Shown: piece by piece, positions 53,445 through 61,847 of the stretch
Position numbering within the stretch: position 1 is the first letter of the stretch
How the letters are laid out: each line of letters opens with the position of its first letter
Origin: JAKOWB01 sp038363005
GTDB taxonomy: Bacteria > Pseudomonadota > Alphaproteobacteria > Kiloniellales > JACOMY01
DNA: 64,000 bases
Direction: 5' to 3'
Assembly (NCBI GenBank): GCA_038363005.1
Contig: JBBQBI010000002.1
Span: 1-64,000 of the forward strand
The notes under the pieces: model-generated
The model's input: the letters and a program-made list of their open reading frames with translations, nothing else
Database searches by the model: none
What the model was told of the DNA's origin: nothing
Program-made: the position numbers and the translations under genes

Positions 53445-54110
53445 ATGACCACGGCGCCGCTCAAGTCCCGGGCCTATGACGACCTCAAGGCCATGATCCT
53501 GGCGGGGCGGGTGAAGCCCGGCCAGAAGTTGGTTGAACGTGACCTGGGCGCCCAGCTGAACGTCAGCCGCACGCCGATCCGCGAGGCGCTGTCACGCCTG
53601 GTGCAAGAGGGCCTGGTCGAGGCGCGGCCGCAGCGCGGTCACTATGTCCAGGCGGTCGATGCCAAGCAGGTCGAGGATTTCTACGAGTTGCGCGAGCTCC
53701 TCGAAGCGCACGCCATCCAGCTCGCCGTGCGCCGGGCCGACGCGGACGACCATCGGGTCATGGCTGAGCTGGCGCCGCGGCTCGCGGCCTACGACCAGGA
53801 TCCGGTGCAGAGCGAGGCCGAGCTGCGCGACAGCCAGCAGGTGCACGAGATCATCGTGCGCGCCGCGCGCAACGACCTGCTGGTGGAGATGCTGCTGCGG
53901 CTCTACGACCGCCTGCAGCTCTTCATCTGGATCGACGCGCTCTATGCCGACGAGGCCGCGGTGACGCGCCGCGAGCATGGCCAGATCATCGCGGCCTTCC
54001 TGGTACGCGACGAGGCGCGGCTGCTGGCGGTCTCGCGCGAGCATCTGCGGCGCTCGCGCGACAACGTGCTGCGCGTGCTGCGCGCGCGGCCGTCGCTGGT
54101 TACCGGATAG
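53445..54110 (+). CDS. GntR-family (FCD/FadR-type) transcriptional regulator
   Basis: This 221-residue regulator has the FadR-type winged helix at the N-terminus (GQKLVERDLGAQLNVSRTPIREALSRLVQEGLVEARPQRGHYV) and an FCD ligand-binding helical domain (DFYELRELLEAHAIQLAVRRADADDHRVM onward). FCD regulators usually bind metal and organic acids and repress catabolic genes. The start is the first ATG in frame that fits the wHTH. A perfect TGGTATACCA palindrome, typical of this subfamily, lies in the promoter region 0.9 kb away, between the racemase-like and aminotransferase genes, so it is likely the local repressor. Confidence 0.9.
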   Translation: MTTAPLKSRAYDDLKAMILAGRVKPGQKLVERDLGAQLNVSRTPIREALSRLVQEGLVEARPQRGHYVQAVDAKQVEDFYELRELLEAHAIQLAVRRADADDHRVMAELAPRLAAYDQDPVQSEAELRDSQQVHEIIVRAARNDLLVEMLLRLYDRLQLFIWIDALYADEAAVTRREHGQIIAAFLVRDEARLLAVSREHLRRSRDNVLRVLRARPSLVTG

Positions 54111-54116
54111 GCCTGG

Positions 54117-54917
54117 TCACCGGATCGGCAGGTCCACCGGCTGCATGTCGCCGCGCCGCAGCAGCAGGCCGCGGCGCGCCACGCGGGCGTGATCGCCGGC
54201 CAGGCGCAGGGCGTGCCAGGCGAGCGCCTGGTTGCTACTGACCACCGGCAGACCCAGCCGTGCTTCCAGCGGCTCCAGCAGCGTCGCGGTGCGCAGCGCT
54301 GTGCAGCTGAGGAAGACCGCGTCGGCGCCGCGCCGCCGCATGCCCAGCACGGCCGCCACCAGGTCGTCCGCCGGCAGCGCGCTGATGGCCGCGTCGCGCT
54401 GCAGCCCCAGGCCGCGCTGGTCGACCAGCGTCAGCCCCTGCTGCTCGAGGTAGTGGGCGACGCTGTCGTGCACCGGTGCGATATAGGGCGTCAGCAGCGC
54501 CAGGCGGCGGGCGCCCAACGCCCGCAGGCCGGCTAACGCCGCGGTGATCGGCGTGGTCGCCTGGGCCCCGGGCCTGGCCCGCGCCAGTCGCGCGCGCAAG
54601 CCCGCCTCGCCGATCAGGATGGCCGCCGAGGTGCAGCCGAAGGCCAGCACATCAAGCTGGCTGGCCGGCACCAGCAACGCCGCGGCGGCCTCCAGCGCGG
54701 TGCCGGTAGCGCCCAGCGTAGCGGCGTCATAAAGGTCGGCGCTGGGCATGCGGGTGGTGTAGAGCGCGGCGCGGGCGGACGGCAGGAAAAGCCGCAGCTC
54801 CTCCTCGATGGCGTGGTCGCTGGCCAGCGCGAGCAGCCCCAGCTGGCAACGCCGCTGCTGCCGGTCCGGTCGGGCATCTGTTCTGCTCAGCAAGGCCAAG
54901 GCTCCTGCCCCCAACAT
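54117..54917 (-). CDS. Asp/Glu racemase-superfamily protein (maleate isomerase/EutA-like)
   Basis: This ~266-residue protein belongs to the aspartate/glutamate racemase, maleate cis-trans isomerase and arylmalonate decarboxylase group. The paired catalytic-type cysteines are in DVLAFGCTSAAILIG and DAVFLSCTALRTA. EutA-like members accompany ectoine degradation genes, and the DoeA-like gene here gives the same flavour. The substrate is unknown. The start is uncertain: ATG at 54917 is used, while a GTG at 54947 gives ten more residues but would overlap the -35 box of the divergent promoter and has poor spacing. Confidence 0.75.
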   Translation of the reverse strand: MLGAGALALLSRTDARPDRQQRRCQLGLLALASDHAIEEELRLFLPSARAALYTTRMPSADLYDAATLGATGTALEAAAALLVPASQLDVLAFGCTSAAILIGEAGLRARLARARPGAQATTPITAALAGLRALGARRLALLTPYIAPVHDSVAHYLEQQGLTLVDQRGLGLQRDAAISALPADDLVAAVLGMRRRGADAVFLSCTALRTATLLEPLEARLGLPVVSSNQALAWHALRLAGDHARVARRGLLLRRGDMQPVDLPIR

Positions 54918-54936
54918 GGCATCCACCGAGAAACTC

Positions 54937-54975
54937 TTGACGGGCACCCTCGATTTTCTACAAGATGGTATACCA
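54937..54975 (+). promoter_or_regulatory. Candidate promoter with TGGTATACCA operator
   Basis: TTGACG (54937-54942) with a 16-base spacer before TACAAG (54959-54964) makes a weak sigma70-type promoter. The perfect palindrome TGGTATACCA follows at 54966-54975. This matches operators of FadR/FCD-type GntR regulators. A bound repressor there would block transcription of the aminotransferase-M20-M24 operon. Repression is inferred. Confidence 0.6.
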
Positions 54976-55024
54976 AAAAGAATGCCAAAGCCAGATCGAC
55001 AATAGAATGCGCGGAGGAACCAGG

Positions 55025-56305
55025 GTGACGAGCGCCATCGTGAGCAGCGAACCGGCGAGCCGGGCCGGTGCGGACCCCTCGCTGGCGCACTACGCGGCGC
55101 GGGTGGCAGGCATCACCGGCTCGCCCATCGACCGCTCCATCGGCCTGTTGCAGCGCCAGACCCGCGACGTGGTGCCCTTTGCCATCGGCGCGCCGGCGGC
55201 CGAGGCGCTGCCGACGGCGGCGCTGGCCGCGCTGGCTGAGTCGCTCTTCGCCGCCGACGGCGCCGGAGCGCTGAGCTATGGCCCGACCGAGGGCGAGGCG
55301 GCGCTGCGTACCGCGCTGCTGTCCGATCTGGCCGCGCGTGGCGAGGCCGTGGCCGACGCTGAGTTGCTAGTCACCGCGGGCGGCACCCAGGGGCTGGATC
55401 TGGCCTGCAAGCTCTTCGTCGGGGCAGGCGATCTCGTCGTGGCGGAGACGCCGACCTATAGCAACGCCATCGCCATCATCGGCGGCTACGAGGGCCGCAT
55501 CCTGCGCTGTCCGTTGGACGAAGACGGCATGGTGGTGGAAGCGCTGCCCGGGCTGGTGGCTGCCGCCGGCGGCGTGCCGCCCCGGCTGATCTACGTCGTG
55601 CCGACCTTCCAGAATCCCCATGGCTCGACCCTGTCGCTGGCGCGCCGGCAGGCGCTGTTCGCCCTGGCCGAGCGCTGGGATGCCCTGCTGCTGGAGGACG
55701 ATCCCTATGGCCAGCTCGGCTTCGCCGGGCCGCCGCCGTCCAGCCTCTGGTCGCTGGATCGTCAGCATCGCCGCGTCGTCGCGGTGCATACCTTCTCGAA
55801 GATCCTGGCGCCCGGCCTGCGCGTCGGCTGGGTCCAGGCGCCGGCGCCGGTGATCGCCCGCATGGTGGCGGCCAAGCAGGGCCTCGACACCTGCAGCAAC
55901 CTGCTGGGCCAGCGCCTGGTCGCCGGCTTCCTGCAGCAGGGATTGATGGCGCCGCACCTGGGGCGGTTGCGGGACGCATATCGCCAGCGGCGCGATGCGA
56001 TGCTGCGCGCCCTGCGGCGCCACTTCGGCGACCTAGCCGGCGTGAAGTGGACCGAGCCGGCGGGCGGCTTCTTCCTGTGGCTGACACTGCCGGCCGGCGC
56101 CGACAGCGAGCGGCTGTTCGAGATCGCGCTGGAGGAAGGCGTGGCCTTCATCCCTGGCAGCGCCTTTCGCGCCGCCGGCGAAGGGCGCCGCGAACTGCGC
56201 CTCTGCTTCGCCCACCCGACACCCGCGGCGATCGACTGCGGCGTCCGACGCCTGCGGGTCGCCTATGACCGCCTGTCGATCGTCAGCCCCAGGAGCGTGA
56301 CATGA
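55025..56305 (+). CDS. Fold-type I PLP-dependent aminotransferase (MocR/2-aminoadipate-like)
   Basis: This 426-residue aminotransferase is of the class I/II kind, close to 2-aminoadipate transaminases and to MocR-type domains, but without a DNA-binding domain. The PLP-related blocks are TAGGTQGLDLACKLFVGAGDLVVAETPTY, VVPTFQNPHGSTLSLARR, LLEDDPYGQL and the lysine in AVHTFSKILAPGLRVGWV. The start is the GTG with GGAGG seven bases upstream. Its stop overlaps the next start as ATGA. It is the first gene of the operon after the operator. Confidence 0.88.
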   Translation: MTSAIVSSEPASRAGADPSLAHYAARVAGITGSPIDRSIGLLQRQTRDVVPFAIGAPAAEALPTAALAALAESLFAADGAGALSYGPTEGEAALRTALLSDLAARGEAVADAELLVTAGGTQGLDLACKLFVGAGDLVVAETPTYSNAIAIIGGYEGRILRCPLDEDGMVVEALPGLVAAAGGVPPRLIYVVPTFQNPHGSTLSLARRQALFALAERWDALLLEDDPYGQLGFAGPPPSSLWSLDRQHRRVVAVHTFSKILAPGLRVGWVQAPAPVIARMVAAKQGLDTCSNLLGQRLVAGFLQQGLMAPHLGRLRDAYRQRRDAMLRALRRHFGDLAGVKWTEPAGGFFLWLTLPAGADSERLFEIALEEGVAFIPGSAFRAAGEGRRELRLCFAHPTPAAIDCGVRRLRVAYDRLSIVSPRSVT

Positions 56306-57687
56306 AGTCTGCCCTTGCCAACGCCTGCCCGCCCGAGCGTCAGGCGCAGATCGTGGAGCGCTATCGCAAACGCACGCGGCTGTCGGCGGCGGCCCACGCC
56401 AAGGCGCGGCAGGTACTGCCCGGCGGCATCAACCGCAATATCGTCTACCACCGGCCGCACCCCTTGTTCTTCGCCTGTGCCAAGGGCGCCTGGCTCACCG
56501 ATCTCGACGGCAACGAGTATCTCGACTGCAACGGCAACTACACCTCGATGATCCTCGGCAACTGCGTGCCCGAGGTGATGGATGCGGTGACGCGACAGGT
56601 GGCACTGGGCACCGCTTGGGCCGGCGCCAGCGCTGCCGAGGCGGAGCTGGCGCGCCTGCTGGTGCGCCGCCTGCCCACGGCCGAGCAGGTGCGCTTCACG
56701 GCATCGGGCAGCGAGGCGGCAATGATGGCGCTGCGCCTGGCGCGCGCCACCACCGGGCGGCCGCTGATCGCCAAGATGGAGGGCGGCTACCACGGGCTCA
56801 GCGACTACGCCATGATCAGTGTGGCGCCGCCGCCAGATGCCGGGCGGGCACAGGAGCCGCAGGCGGTCAGCGCCCCCGGCGTGACGCCGGGCGTGGCCGC
56901 CGGCGTGCTGGTGCTGCCGTTCAACGACGCCGCGGCGACCGCGGACCTCATTCAGCGCCACGCCACGCGCCTGGCGGCGATCATCGTCGAGCCGGTGCTG
57001 GGCGTCGGCGGCATCATCGCCCCGCAGCCTGGCTATCTGGAACTGCTGCGCGACCTCGCCAGCCGGCATGGCATCCTGTTGATCTTCGACGAGGTGATCT
57101 CCTTCCGGCTCTCGTCCGGCGGGGCGCAGCAGCGGTTCGGCGTGGCGCCCGACCTCACCGTCCTTGGCAAGATTATCGGTGGCGGCTATCCGATCGGCGC
57201 GGTGGCCGGCAGCGAGGTCTTGATGCGACGCTTCGATCCAGCGGAGCTCGACAGCGTGTCGCTGAGCGGCACCTTTCACGCCAATCCCGTGGCCCTGGCC
57301 GCCGGCATCGCTACACTGGAGCTGGTGACGCCCAAGCGCCTGGATCGGCTAAACCGGGCGGCCGAGGCGCTGGCCCTGCGCGTCGCCGCGTTGCTGCGCC
57401 GCGCCGCGCTGCCGCTATCGATCAACGCAGTTGGCTCGCTGCTGGCGCTGCATACCTGCGCCGAGCCGGTGACTAGCTACCGCGCCGCCGCGGCGGCGCC
57501 GCGTGACGGCTTGGCATGGCTCTACTTGGCATTGCTGAATGAAGGCGTGCTGCTGTCGCCGCGCGGCATGGGCTGCCTGTCCCTGGCGATGAGCACGACC
57601 GATCACGAACGTTTCCTGACCGCGATGGAGGCCGCCCTGGTGGCGACCGGCCTGCTGCAGCAAGGCAAAGTGGGGGCACGGGCATGA
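56302..57687 (+). CDS. Class III aminotransferase (GSAM/beta-amino acid type), active-site complete
   Basis: This 461-residue protein resembles glutamate-1-semialdehyde aminomutase and beta-amino-acid aminotransferases. The PLP lysine is K290 (DLTVLGKIIGGGYPIGAVAG), with the ring-stacking Y163 and H164 in KMEGGYHGLSDYA and D263 in LIFDEVISFRL. TASGSEAAMMALRLAR is the phosphate-binding loop. It is probably an amino-donor enzyme for the cluster's substrate rather than a haem enzyme, since no haem genes are nearby. It overlaps its upstream gene (ATGA) and the downstream M20 gene. A close paralog is at 60390. Confidence 0.88.
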   Translation: MKSALANACPPERQAQIVERYRKRTRLSAAAHAKARQVLPGGINRNIVYHRPHPLFFACAKGAWLTDLDGNEYLDCNGNYTSMILGNCVPEVMDAVTRQVALGTAWAGASAAEAELARLLVRRLPTAEQVRFTASGSEAAMMALRLARATTGRPLIAKMEGGYHGLSDYAMISVAPPPDAGRAQEPQAVSAPGVTPGVAAGVLVLPFNDAAATADLIQRHATRLAAIIVEPVLGVGGIIAPQPGYLELLRDLASRHGILLIFDEVISFRLSSGGAQQRFGVAPDLTVLGKIIGGGYPIGAVAGSEVLMRRFDPAELDSVSLSGTFHANPVALAAGIATLELVTPKRLDRLNRAAEALALRVAALLRRAALPLSINAVGSLLALHTCAEPVTSYRAAAAAPRDGLAWLYLALLNEGVLLSPRGMGCLSLAMSTTDHERFLTAMEAALVATGLLQQGKVGARA

Positions 57688-58910
57688 TGGGCGACCTGGA
57701 GCGGCGCCTGCTGGCCGGGCTGCGGGATGCGGACCTGATCGCGCTGCTGGCCCGCCTGGTGCGCGCGCCCAGCGTCAGCGGCGAAGAGGCGCCGGCTGTC
57801 GAGTGCCTGGCCGACTACCTGGACAGCCAGGGCCTGCAGGTGACCCTGGAAGCAGCCGCGCCCGGCCGACCCAACCTGGTGTGCCAGGTCGGCAATGACG
57901 AGGGGCCGACCCTGCTGCTGACCGGCCACAGCGACACCGTACCGGTCGGCGAGGGCTGGCAGCACGATCCCTTCGGCGCCGAGATCGCCGACGGGCGGCT
58001 CTATGGCCGCGGCAGCTGCGACATGAAGGCGGGCCTGGCCGGCATGGCGCTGGCCATGGCCGGGCTGCGGGCCAGCGGCGCGCGGCCACGCGGCCGGGTG
58101 ATCTTCGCCGCCTGCGTCGACGAAGAGGTCAGCGGCCTTGGCACCCAGGCGGCGATCCGCGCAGGCCTAGCGGCCGACTGGGCGGTCATTGGCGAGCCGA
58201 CCGAGTTGCAGCCGATCCGCGCCTGCAAGGGCAACTGCTACTTTGAAGTGGAGGTCACCGGCCGTGCCGCGCACGCCGGCTCGCCGGAACTCGGTGCTAA
58301 TGCGATCTATGGCGCCGCCGAGGCGGTGCGCGCGGCGCAGCGGCATCTCGCCGAACTGCAGGACAAGCGCCACGGGCTGCTCGGCCGACCGACCCTCAGC
58401 GTCGGCCAGATCAGTGGCGGCATGACGGTTTCTGCCGTGCCTGATCGCTGCACGCTCTGGGTCGATCGCCGCCTGCTGCCGGGCGAAAGCGGCGCCACCG
58501 CGCTGGCCGAATTCGAGGCCGCGCTGCTGCGTCATGCCACGCCGCCGGAGGGCTGCTCGCACCGCGCGCACCTGCGCATGGAGCTACCGGCATCCGAGGT
58601 GTCCGAGCGCCACCCGCTGGTCGCCGCGCTAGCGGCGGCGGCACAGGACGCCGGCGCACCAGCGCGGCCGACCGGCGGCTGGAGCGCCGCCAGCGACGGC
58701 GGTTATCTGATGCGCGATGCCGGCATCCCGACCGTACTGTTCGGCCCCGGCTCGATCGTCAAGCAGGCGCACAGGCCGGACGAGTATGTCTCGCTTGCCG
58801 AGACCCTGCTGGCCGCCCGCACCTACATGATCCTGGCCGCGCGTGCCTACGATGGCAGCATGGCCACTGCCCTGACCCAGCCGGAGGATTACCATGCCGC
58901 TGCCCTTTGA
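57684..58910 (+). CDS. M20-family metallohydrolase (ArgE/DapE-like)
   Basis: This 408-residue enzyme belongs to the ArgE/DapE/CPG2 group of amide hydrolases. Metal ligands are visible in LLTGHSDTVPVGEGW (H and the D), GRGSCDMKAGLAG (D), the DEEVSGLG pair, and VIGEPTELQ. The dimerisation domain is in CKGNCYFEVEVTGRAAHAGSPELGANAIYGAAEAV. It would remove an acyl group from an amino compound. Its start overlaps the upstream stop and its stop overlaps the downstream start by 17 bp. Confidence 0.9.
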   Translation: MMGDLERRLLAGLRDADLIALLARLVRAPSVSGEEAPAVECLADYLDSQGLQVTLEAAAPGRPNLVCQVGNDEGPTLLLTGHSDTVPVGEGWQHDPFGAEIADGRLYGRGSCDMKAGLAGMALAMAGLRASGARPRGRVIFAACVDEEVSGLGTQAAIRAGLAADWAVIGEPTELQPIRACKGNCYFEVEVTGRAAHAGSPELGANAIYGAAEAVRAAQRHLAELQDKRHGLLGRPTLSVGQISGGMTVSAVPDRCTLWVDRRLLPGESGATALAEFEAALLRHATPPEGCSHRAHLRMELPASEVSERHPLVAALAAAAQDAGAPARPTGGWSAASDGGYLMRDAGIPTVLFGPGSIVKQAHRPDEYVSLAETLLAARTYMILAARAYDGSMATALTQPEDYHAAAL

Positions 58911-60069
58911 GCGCGCCGAGTACGAGGGCCGCATCGCCCGCACCCGGCAGGCCATGGCCAAGGCCGGCCTCGACCTGCTGTTGGTGGTCGACCCTGCCAA
59001 CATGAATTACCTGACCGGCTATAACGCCTGGTCCTTCTACACGCCGCAGGTCGTGGCCATTGCCGCGGGCCTGGACGAGCCGCTCTGCATCGTCCGCGGC
59101 ATGGACGCCGCCGGCGCGCGCGAGACCACCTTCCTGTCGCCCGATTCCATCGTCGGCTATCCCGACCGCTACGTGCAGTCGCTGGAGCGCCACCCGATGG
59201 ACTATGTGGCGCAGGTGCTGATCGAGCGCGGGCTTGGCAGCCTGCGCACCGGTCTTGAACTGGACACCTTCTACTTCTCGCCGACCGCCGACGAACGGTT
59301 GCGCCGGCACTTGCCCAACGCGCGCTTCAGCGACGCCAATCTGCTGGTCAACTGGGTGCGCGCGGTGAAGTCGGCAGCTGAAATCGCGGTGATGCGCCAG
59401 GCCGCCACCATCATGGAGCGGGTGATGCGGGTTGCGCTCGACGCCGTGTCGCCCGGGGTGCGGCAGTGCGACGCCGCCGCGGCGATCTATCAGGCGCAAA
59501 TCACCGGAACGGCGGACTTCGGCGGCGACTACACGGCCTTCGTGCCGATGCTGCCGACCGGGCGCGGCACCTCGACGCCGCATCTGACCTGGAGCGACGC
59601 GCCCTTCAGGGAGGGCGAGGCGACGATCCTGGAGTTGGCGGCGGCGCGCCACCGCTATCACTGCCCCATGGCGCGCACACTGTTTCTCGGCAAGCCGCCG
59701 CAGGTGATGACCGACACCACGGCGGTAGTGCTCGAAGGCCTGCAGGCCGCGCTCGACGCGGTCCGCCCGGGGGTCACCTGCGAGGCGGTGGAGGCCGCCT
59801 GGCGCCGTGCCATTGCCAAGAGTGGCATCGTCAAGGAATCGCGCATCGGCTACTCGACCGGGCTGAACTATCCGCCGGACTGGGGCGAGCACACCATGAG
59901 CCTGCGTCCCGGTGATCGGACCGAGCTGCGGCCCGACATGACGCTGCACCTGATCCCCGGCATCTGGATGGAGGATTGGGGCATTGAGATCAGCGAGACC
60001 TTCCGCGTCACCGAGCGGGGTGCCGAGACGCTCTGCGCCTTCCCGCGCGAGCTCGTGGTGAAGCTCTAG
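58894..60069 (+). CDS. M24-family hydrolase, DoeA/EutD (ectoine hydrolase)-like
   Basis: This 391-residue pita-bread-fold protein resembles ectoine hydrolase DoeA and creatinase. PFERAEYEGRIARTRQAMAKAGLDLLLVVDPANMNYLTGYNAWSFY, SIVGYPDRYVQSLERHPMD and the block ELAAARHRYHCPMARTLFLGKPPQ are characteristic of that group. The classical M24 metal ligands are replaced there, as in creatinase and DoeA, which work without metal. It likely opens a cyclic amidine or amide substrate. The gene ends the coupled operon; the substrate is not proven. Confidence 0.82.
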   Translation: MPLPFERAEYEGRIARTRQAMAKAGLDLLLVVDPANMNYLTGYNAWSFYTPQVVAIAAGLDEPLCIVRGMDAAGARETTFLSPDSIVGYPDRYVQSLERHPMDYVAQVLIERGLGSLRTGLELDTFYFSPTADERLRRHLPNARFSDANLLVNWVRAVKSAAEIAVMRQAATIMERVMRVALDAVSPGVRQCDAAAAIYQAQITGTADFGGDYTAFVPMLPTGRGTSTPHLTWSDAPFREGEATILELAAARHRYHCPMARTLFLGKPPQVMTDTTAVVLEGLQAALDAVRPGVTCEAVEAAWRRAIAKSGIVKESRIGYSTGLNYPPDWGEHTMSLRPGDRTELRPDMTLHLIPGIWMEDWGIEISETFRVTERGAETLCAFPRELVVKL

Positions 60070-60389
60070 GCGGCGCTGCCAACCCGATAGGCGGCGCGGC
60101 CGGCTGCGTCAGTGCGGCTGCGGGGTTGAGTCACTACTTATTACGCCGGTAAGCGCAGGGCGTAGATTTGCGCACTGGCTCTGGCCGTTCGCGCCGAAAG
60201 GCCACGGTGCCAAGAGCCTCAGCCGCCCCAATCGCTAGGCTTGCAAAGCAGCGACCGTCATGGCGATGCTCAGCCAGGATGATTGCGCTCCGGATCAGGT
60301 ATGTCTGCGTCCCAGATCGCCGGAGCGAGCCTGGCAAGAGTGACTGATCGCACCCTGCCCAGTCTCGGCCAGCCCTTCGGGAGGGTGTC
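60070..60389. other. 320-bp gap between the M24 gene and the second class III aminotransferase
   Basis: No gene or recognisable RNA is seen. An inverted repeat CGCTCCGG/CCGGAGCG with a long 26-base loop lies near 60286-60328 without a T-run, so it is no clear terminator. An antisense frame (60134-60403) is probably chance. The GTGTCATGAAG before the second aminotransferase resembles GTGACATGAAG before the first, consistent with duplication. Confidence 0.5.
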
Positions 60390-61781
60390 ATGAAGCCAGC
60401 CACTATCTTCGCCCGTGCCTGCTCGCCCGACCGCCAGATGGCGATTCTGCGGCGCTACCGGGAGCGTACGCCGCGCTCGGCGGCGGCCCACGCCAAGGCG
60501 GAGGCGCTGCTGCCCGGCGGCGTCAACCGCAACGTCCTCTATCACCGGCCGCACCCGCTGTTCTTCGCCAGCGGGCAGGGCGCCCAGCTGACCGACCTGG
60601 ACGGCAACGACTATCTCGATTGCAACGGCAACTACACCTCGATGATCCTCGGCAACTGCGTGCCCGAGGTGATGCAGGCGGTGAGCCGGCAGCTGTCGCT
60701 GGGCACCGCCTGGGGCGGCACCAGCCCGGCCGAGGCCGAGATGGCCGGGTTGCTGGTCGAGCGGCTGCCGGCGGCCGAGCAGGTCCGCTTCACCGCCTCG
60801 GGCAGCGAGGCGGCGATGATGGCGCTGCGCTTGGCCCGCGTCGTCACGGACCGGCCGCTGATCGCCAAGATGGAGGGCGGCTATCTAGGTCTCAGCGACT
60901 ACGCCATGGTCAGTGTGGCACCGCCCGGCAAAGCCGGGCTGCCGACGGGGCCGCGGTCGGTCAGCGCCCCCGGCGTCACCCCCGGCGTGGCTGCCGGCGT
61001 GCTGGTGCTGCCCTTCAACGACGAGGCGGCGACCCGGCAGCTGGTGGACAAGCACGCCACCCGCCTGGCGGCGATCATCGTCGAGCCGGTGCTCGGTGTC
61101 GCCGGAATGATCGCACCGCAGCCCGGCTACCTGGAGCTGCTGCGCAGCCTCGCCGACCAGCACGGCATCGTGCTGGTGTTCGACGAGGTGATCTCCTTCC
61201 GCCTGGCCACAGGCGGTGCGCAGGAACGCTATGGCGTGGCGCCCGATCTCACGGTGCTCGGCCAAACCATCGGCGGCGGCTTTCCGATCGGCGCGGTGGC
61301 CGGCCGGGCCAAGTTCATGCGCCCTCTCATCCCCGGCGAGGCCGCTGGCGTGACCATGAGCGGCACCTTCCACGCCAGCCCCATGGTGCTGGCGGCCGGC
61401 ATTGCCAGCCTGCGATGCCTGACGGCCGAACGCCTGCAGCGCCTAAACCAGGACGGCGAGGCCCTGGCCAAGCGGATCGCCGCGCTGCTTCGCCGCGCCT
61501 CGCTGCCGCTGCGGATCAACGCCGTCGGCTCGCTCTTCGCGCTGCATGCCAGTGCCGAACCGGTGACCAGTTATCGCGCCGCCGCCGCCGTCCCGCGCGA
61601 GATCATGGCCTGGCTCTACCTGGCGCTGTTGAACGAGGGTGTGCTGCTGTCGCTGAGCGGTCTGGGCTGCCTCTCGGTGCCGATGACGGCGACCGACCAC
61701 GACCGCATCCTCACCGCGCTCGAAGCCGCGCTGGCGGCGACCGGCCTGCTGCTCGACATGCCAGCGGTGGTTTACGCCTAG
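60390..61781 (+). CDS. Class III aminotransferase paralog lacking the PLP lysine
   Basis: This full-length 463-residue paralog of the 56302 gene keeps almost all structural blocks, including TASGSEAAMMALRLAR, FDEVISFRL and SGTFHA. The PLP lysine, however, is replaced: Q292 in DLTVLGQTIGGGFPIGAVAG (codon CAA at 61263-61265, against AAG in copy 1). The neighbouring active-site histidine is also lost (L166 in KMEGGYLGLSDYA). Y165 and D265 stay. It cannot form the usual internal aldimine. The reading frame is open with no other damage, so this may be a pseudo-enzyme or a partner subunit of copy 1 rather than decay. The stop codon is in a 17-bp tandem repeat. Confidence 0.9.
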   Translation: MKPATIFARACSPDRQMAILRRYRERTPRSAAAHAKAEALLPGGVNRNVLYHRPHPLFFASGQGAQLTDLDGNDYLDCNGNYTSMILGNCVPEVMQAVSRQLSLGTAWGGTSPAEAEMAGLLVERLPAAEQVRFTASGSEAAMMALRLARVVTDRPLIAKMEGGYLGLSDYAMVSVAPPGKAGLPTGPRSVSAPGVTPGVAAGVLVLPFNDEAATRQLVDKHATRLAAIIVEPVLGVAGMIAPQPGYLELLRSLADQHGIVLVFDEVISFRLATGGAQERYGVAPDLTVLGQTIGGGFPIGAVAGRAKFMRPLIPGEAAGVTMSGTFHASPMVLAAGIASLRCLTAERLQRLNQDGEALAKRIAALLRRASLPLRINAVGSLFALHASAEPVTSYRAAAAVPREIMAWLYLALLNEGVLLSLSGLGCLSVPMTATDHDRILTALEAALAATGLLLDMPAVVYA

Positions 61782-61837
61782 GTGGGGTTTACGCCTAGGT
61801 GGGGTTTACGCCTGGGTGGGGTCTACGCCTGGGTGGC
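61770..61837 (+). repeat. 17-bp tandem repeat (4 copies) over the aminotransferase stop codon
   Basis: The unit GTTTACGCCTAGGTGGG is repeated four times: 61770-61786, 61787-61803, 61804-61820 (A to G at base 11) and 61821-61837 (three changes). The TAG stop of the class III paralog is in the first copy. A 17-bp period shifts frame, so the C-terminus (VYA, stop) depends on the repeat. Confidence 0.92.
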
Positions 61838-61847
61838 GCGGTCCGCG

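Noticed and set aside
60134..60403. Minus-strand open frame in the 60.1-60.4 kb gap
   Set aside because: No recognised motif, weak start context, and it crosses the start of the class III paralog.
53445..61781. Assigning the cluster as the standard ectoine degradation operon
   Set aside because: No DoeB/AstE-type deacylase, DoeC-type dehydrogenase, EutB/EutC or MocR regulator is present; only the M24 protein and perhaps the racemase-like protein resemble that pathway.
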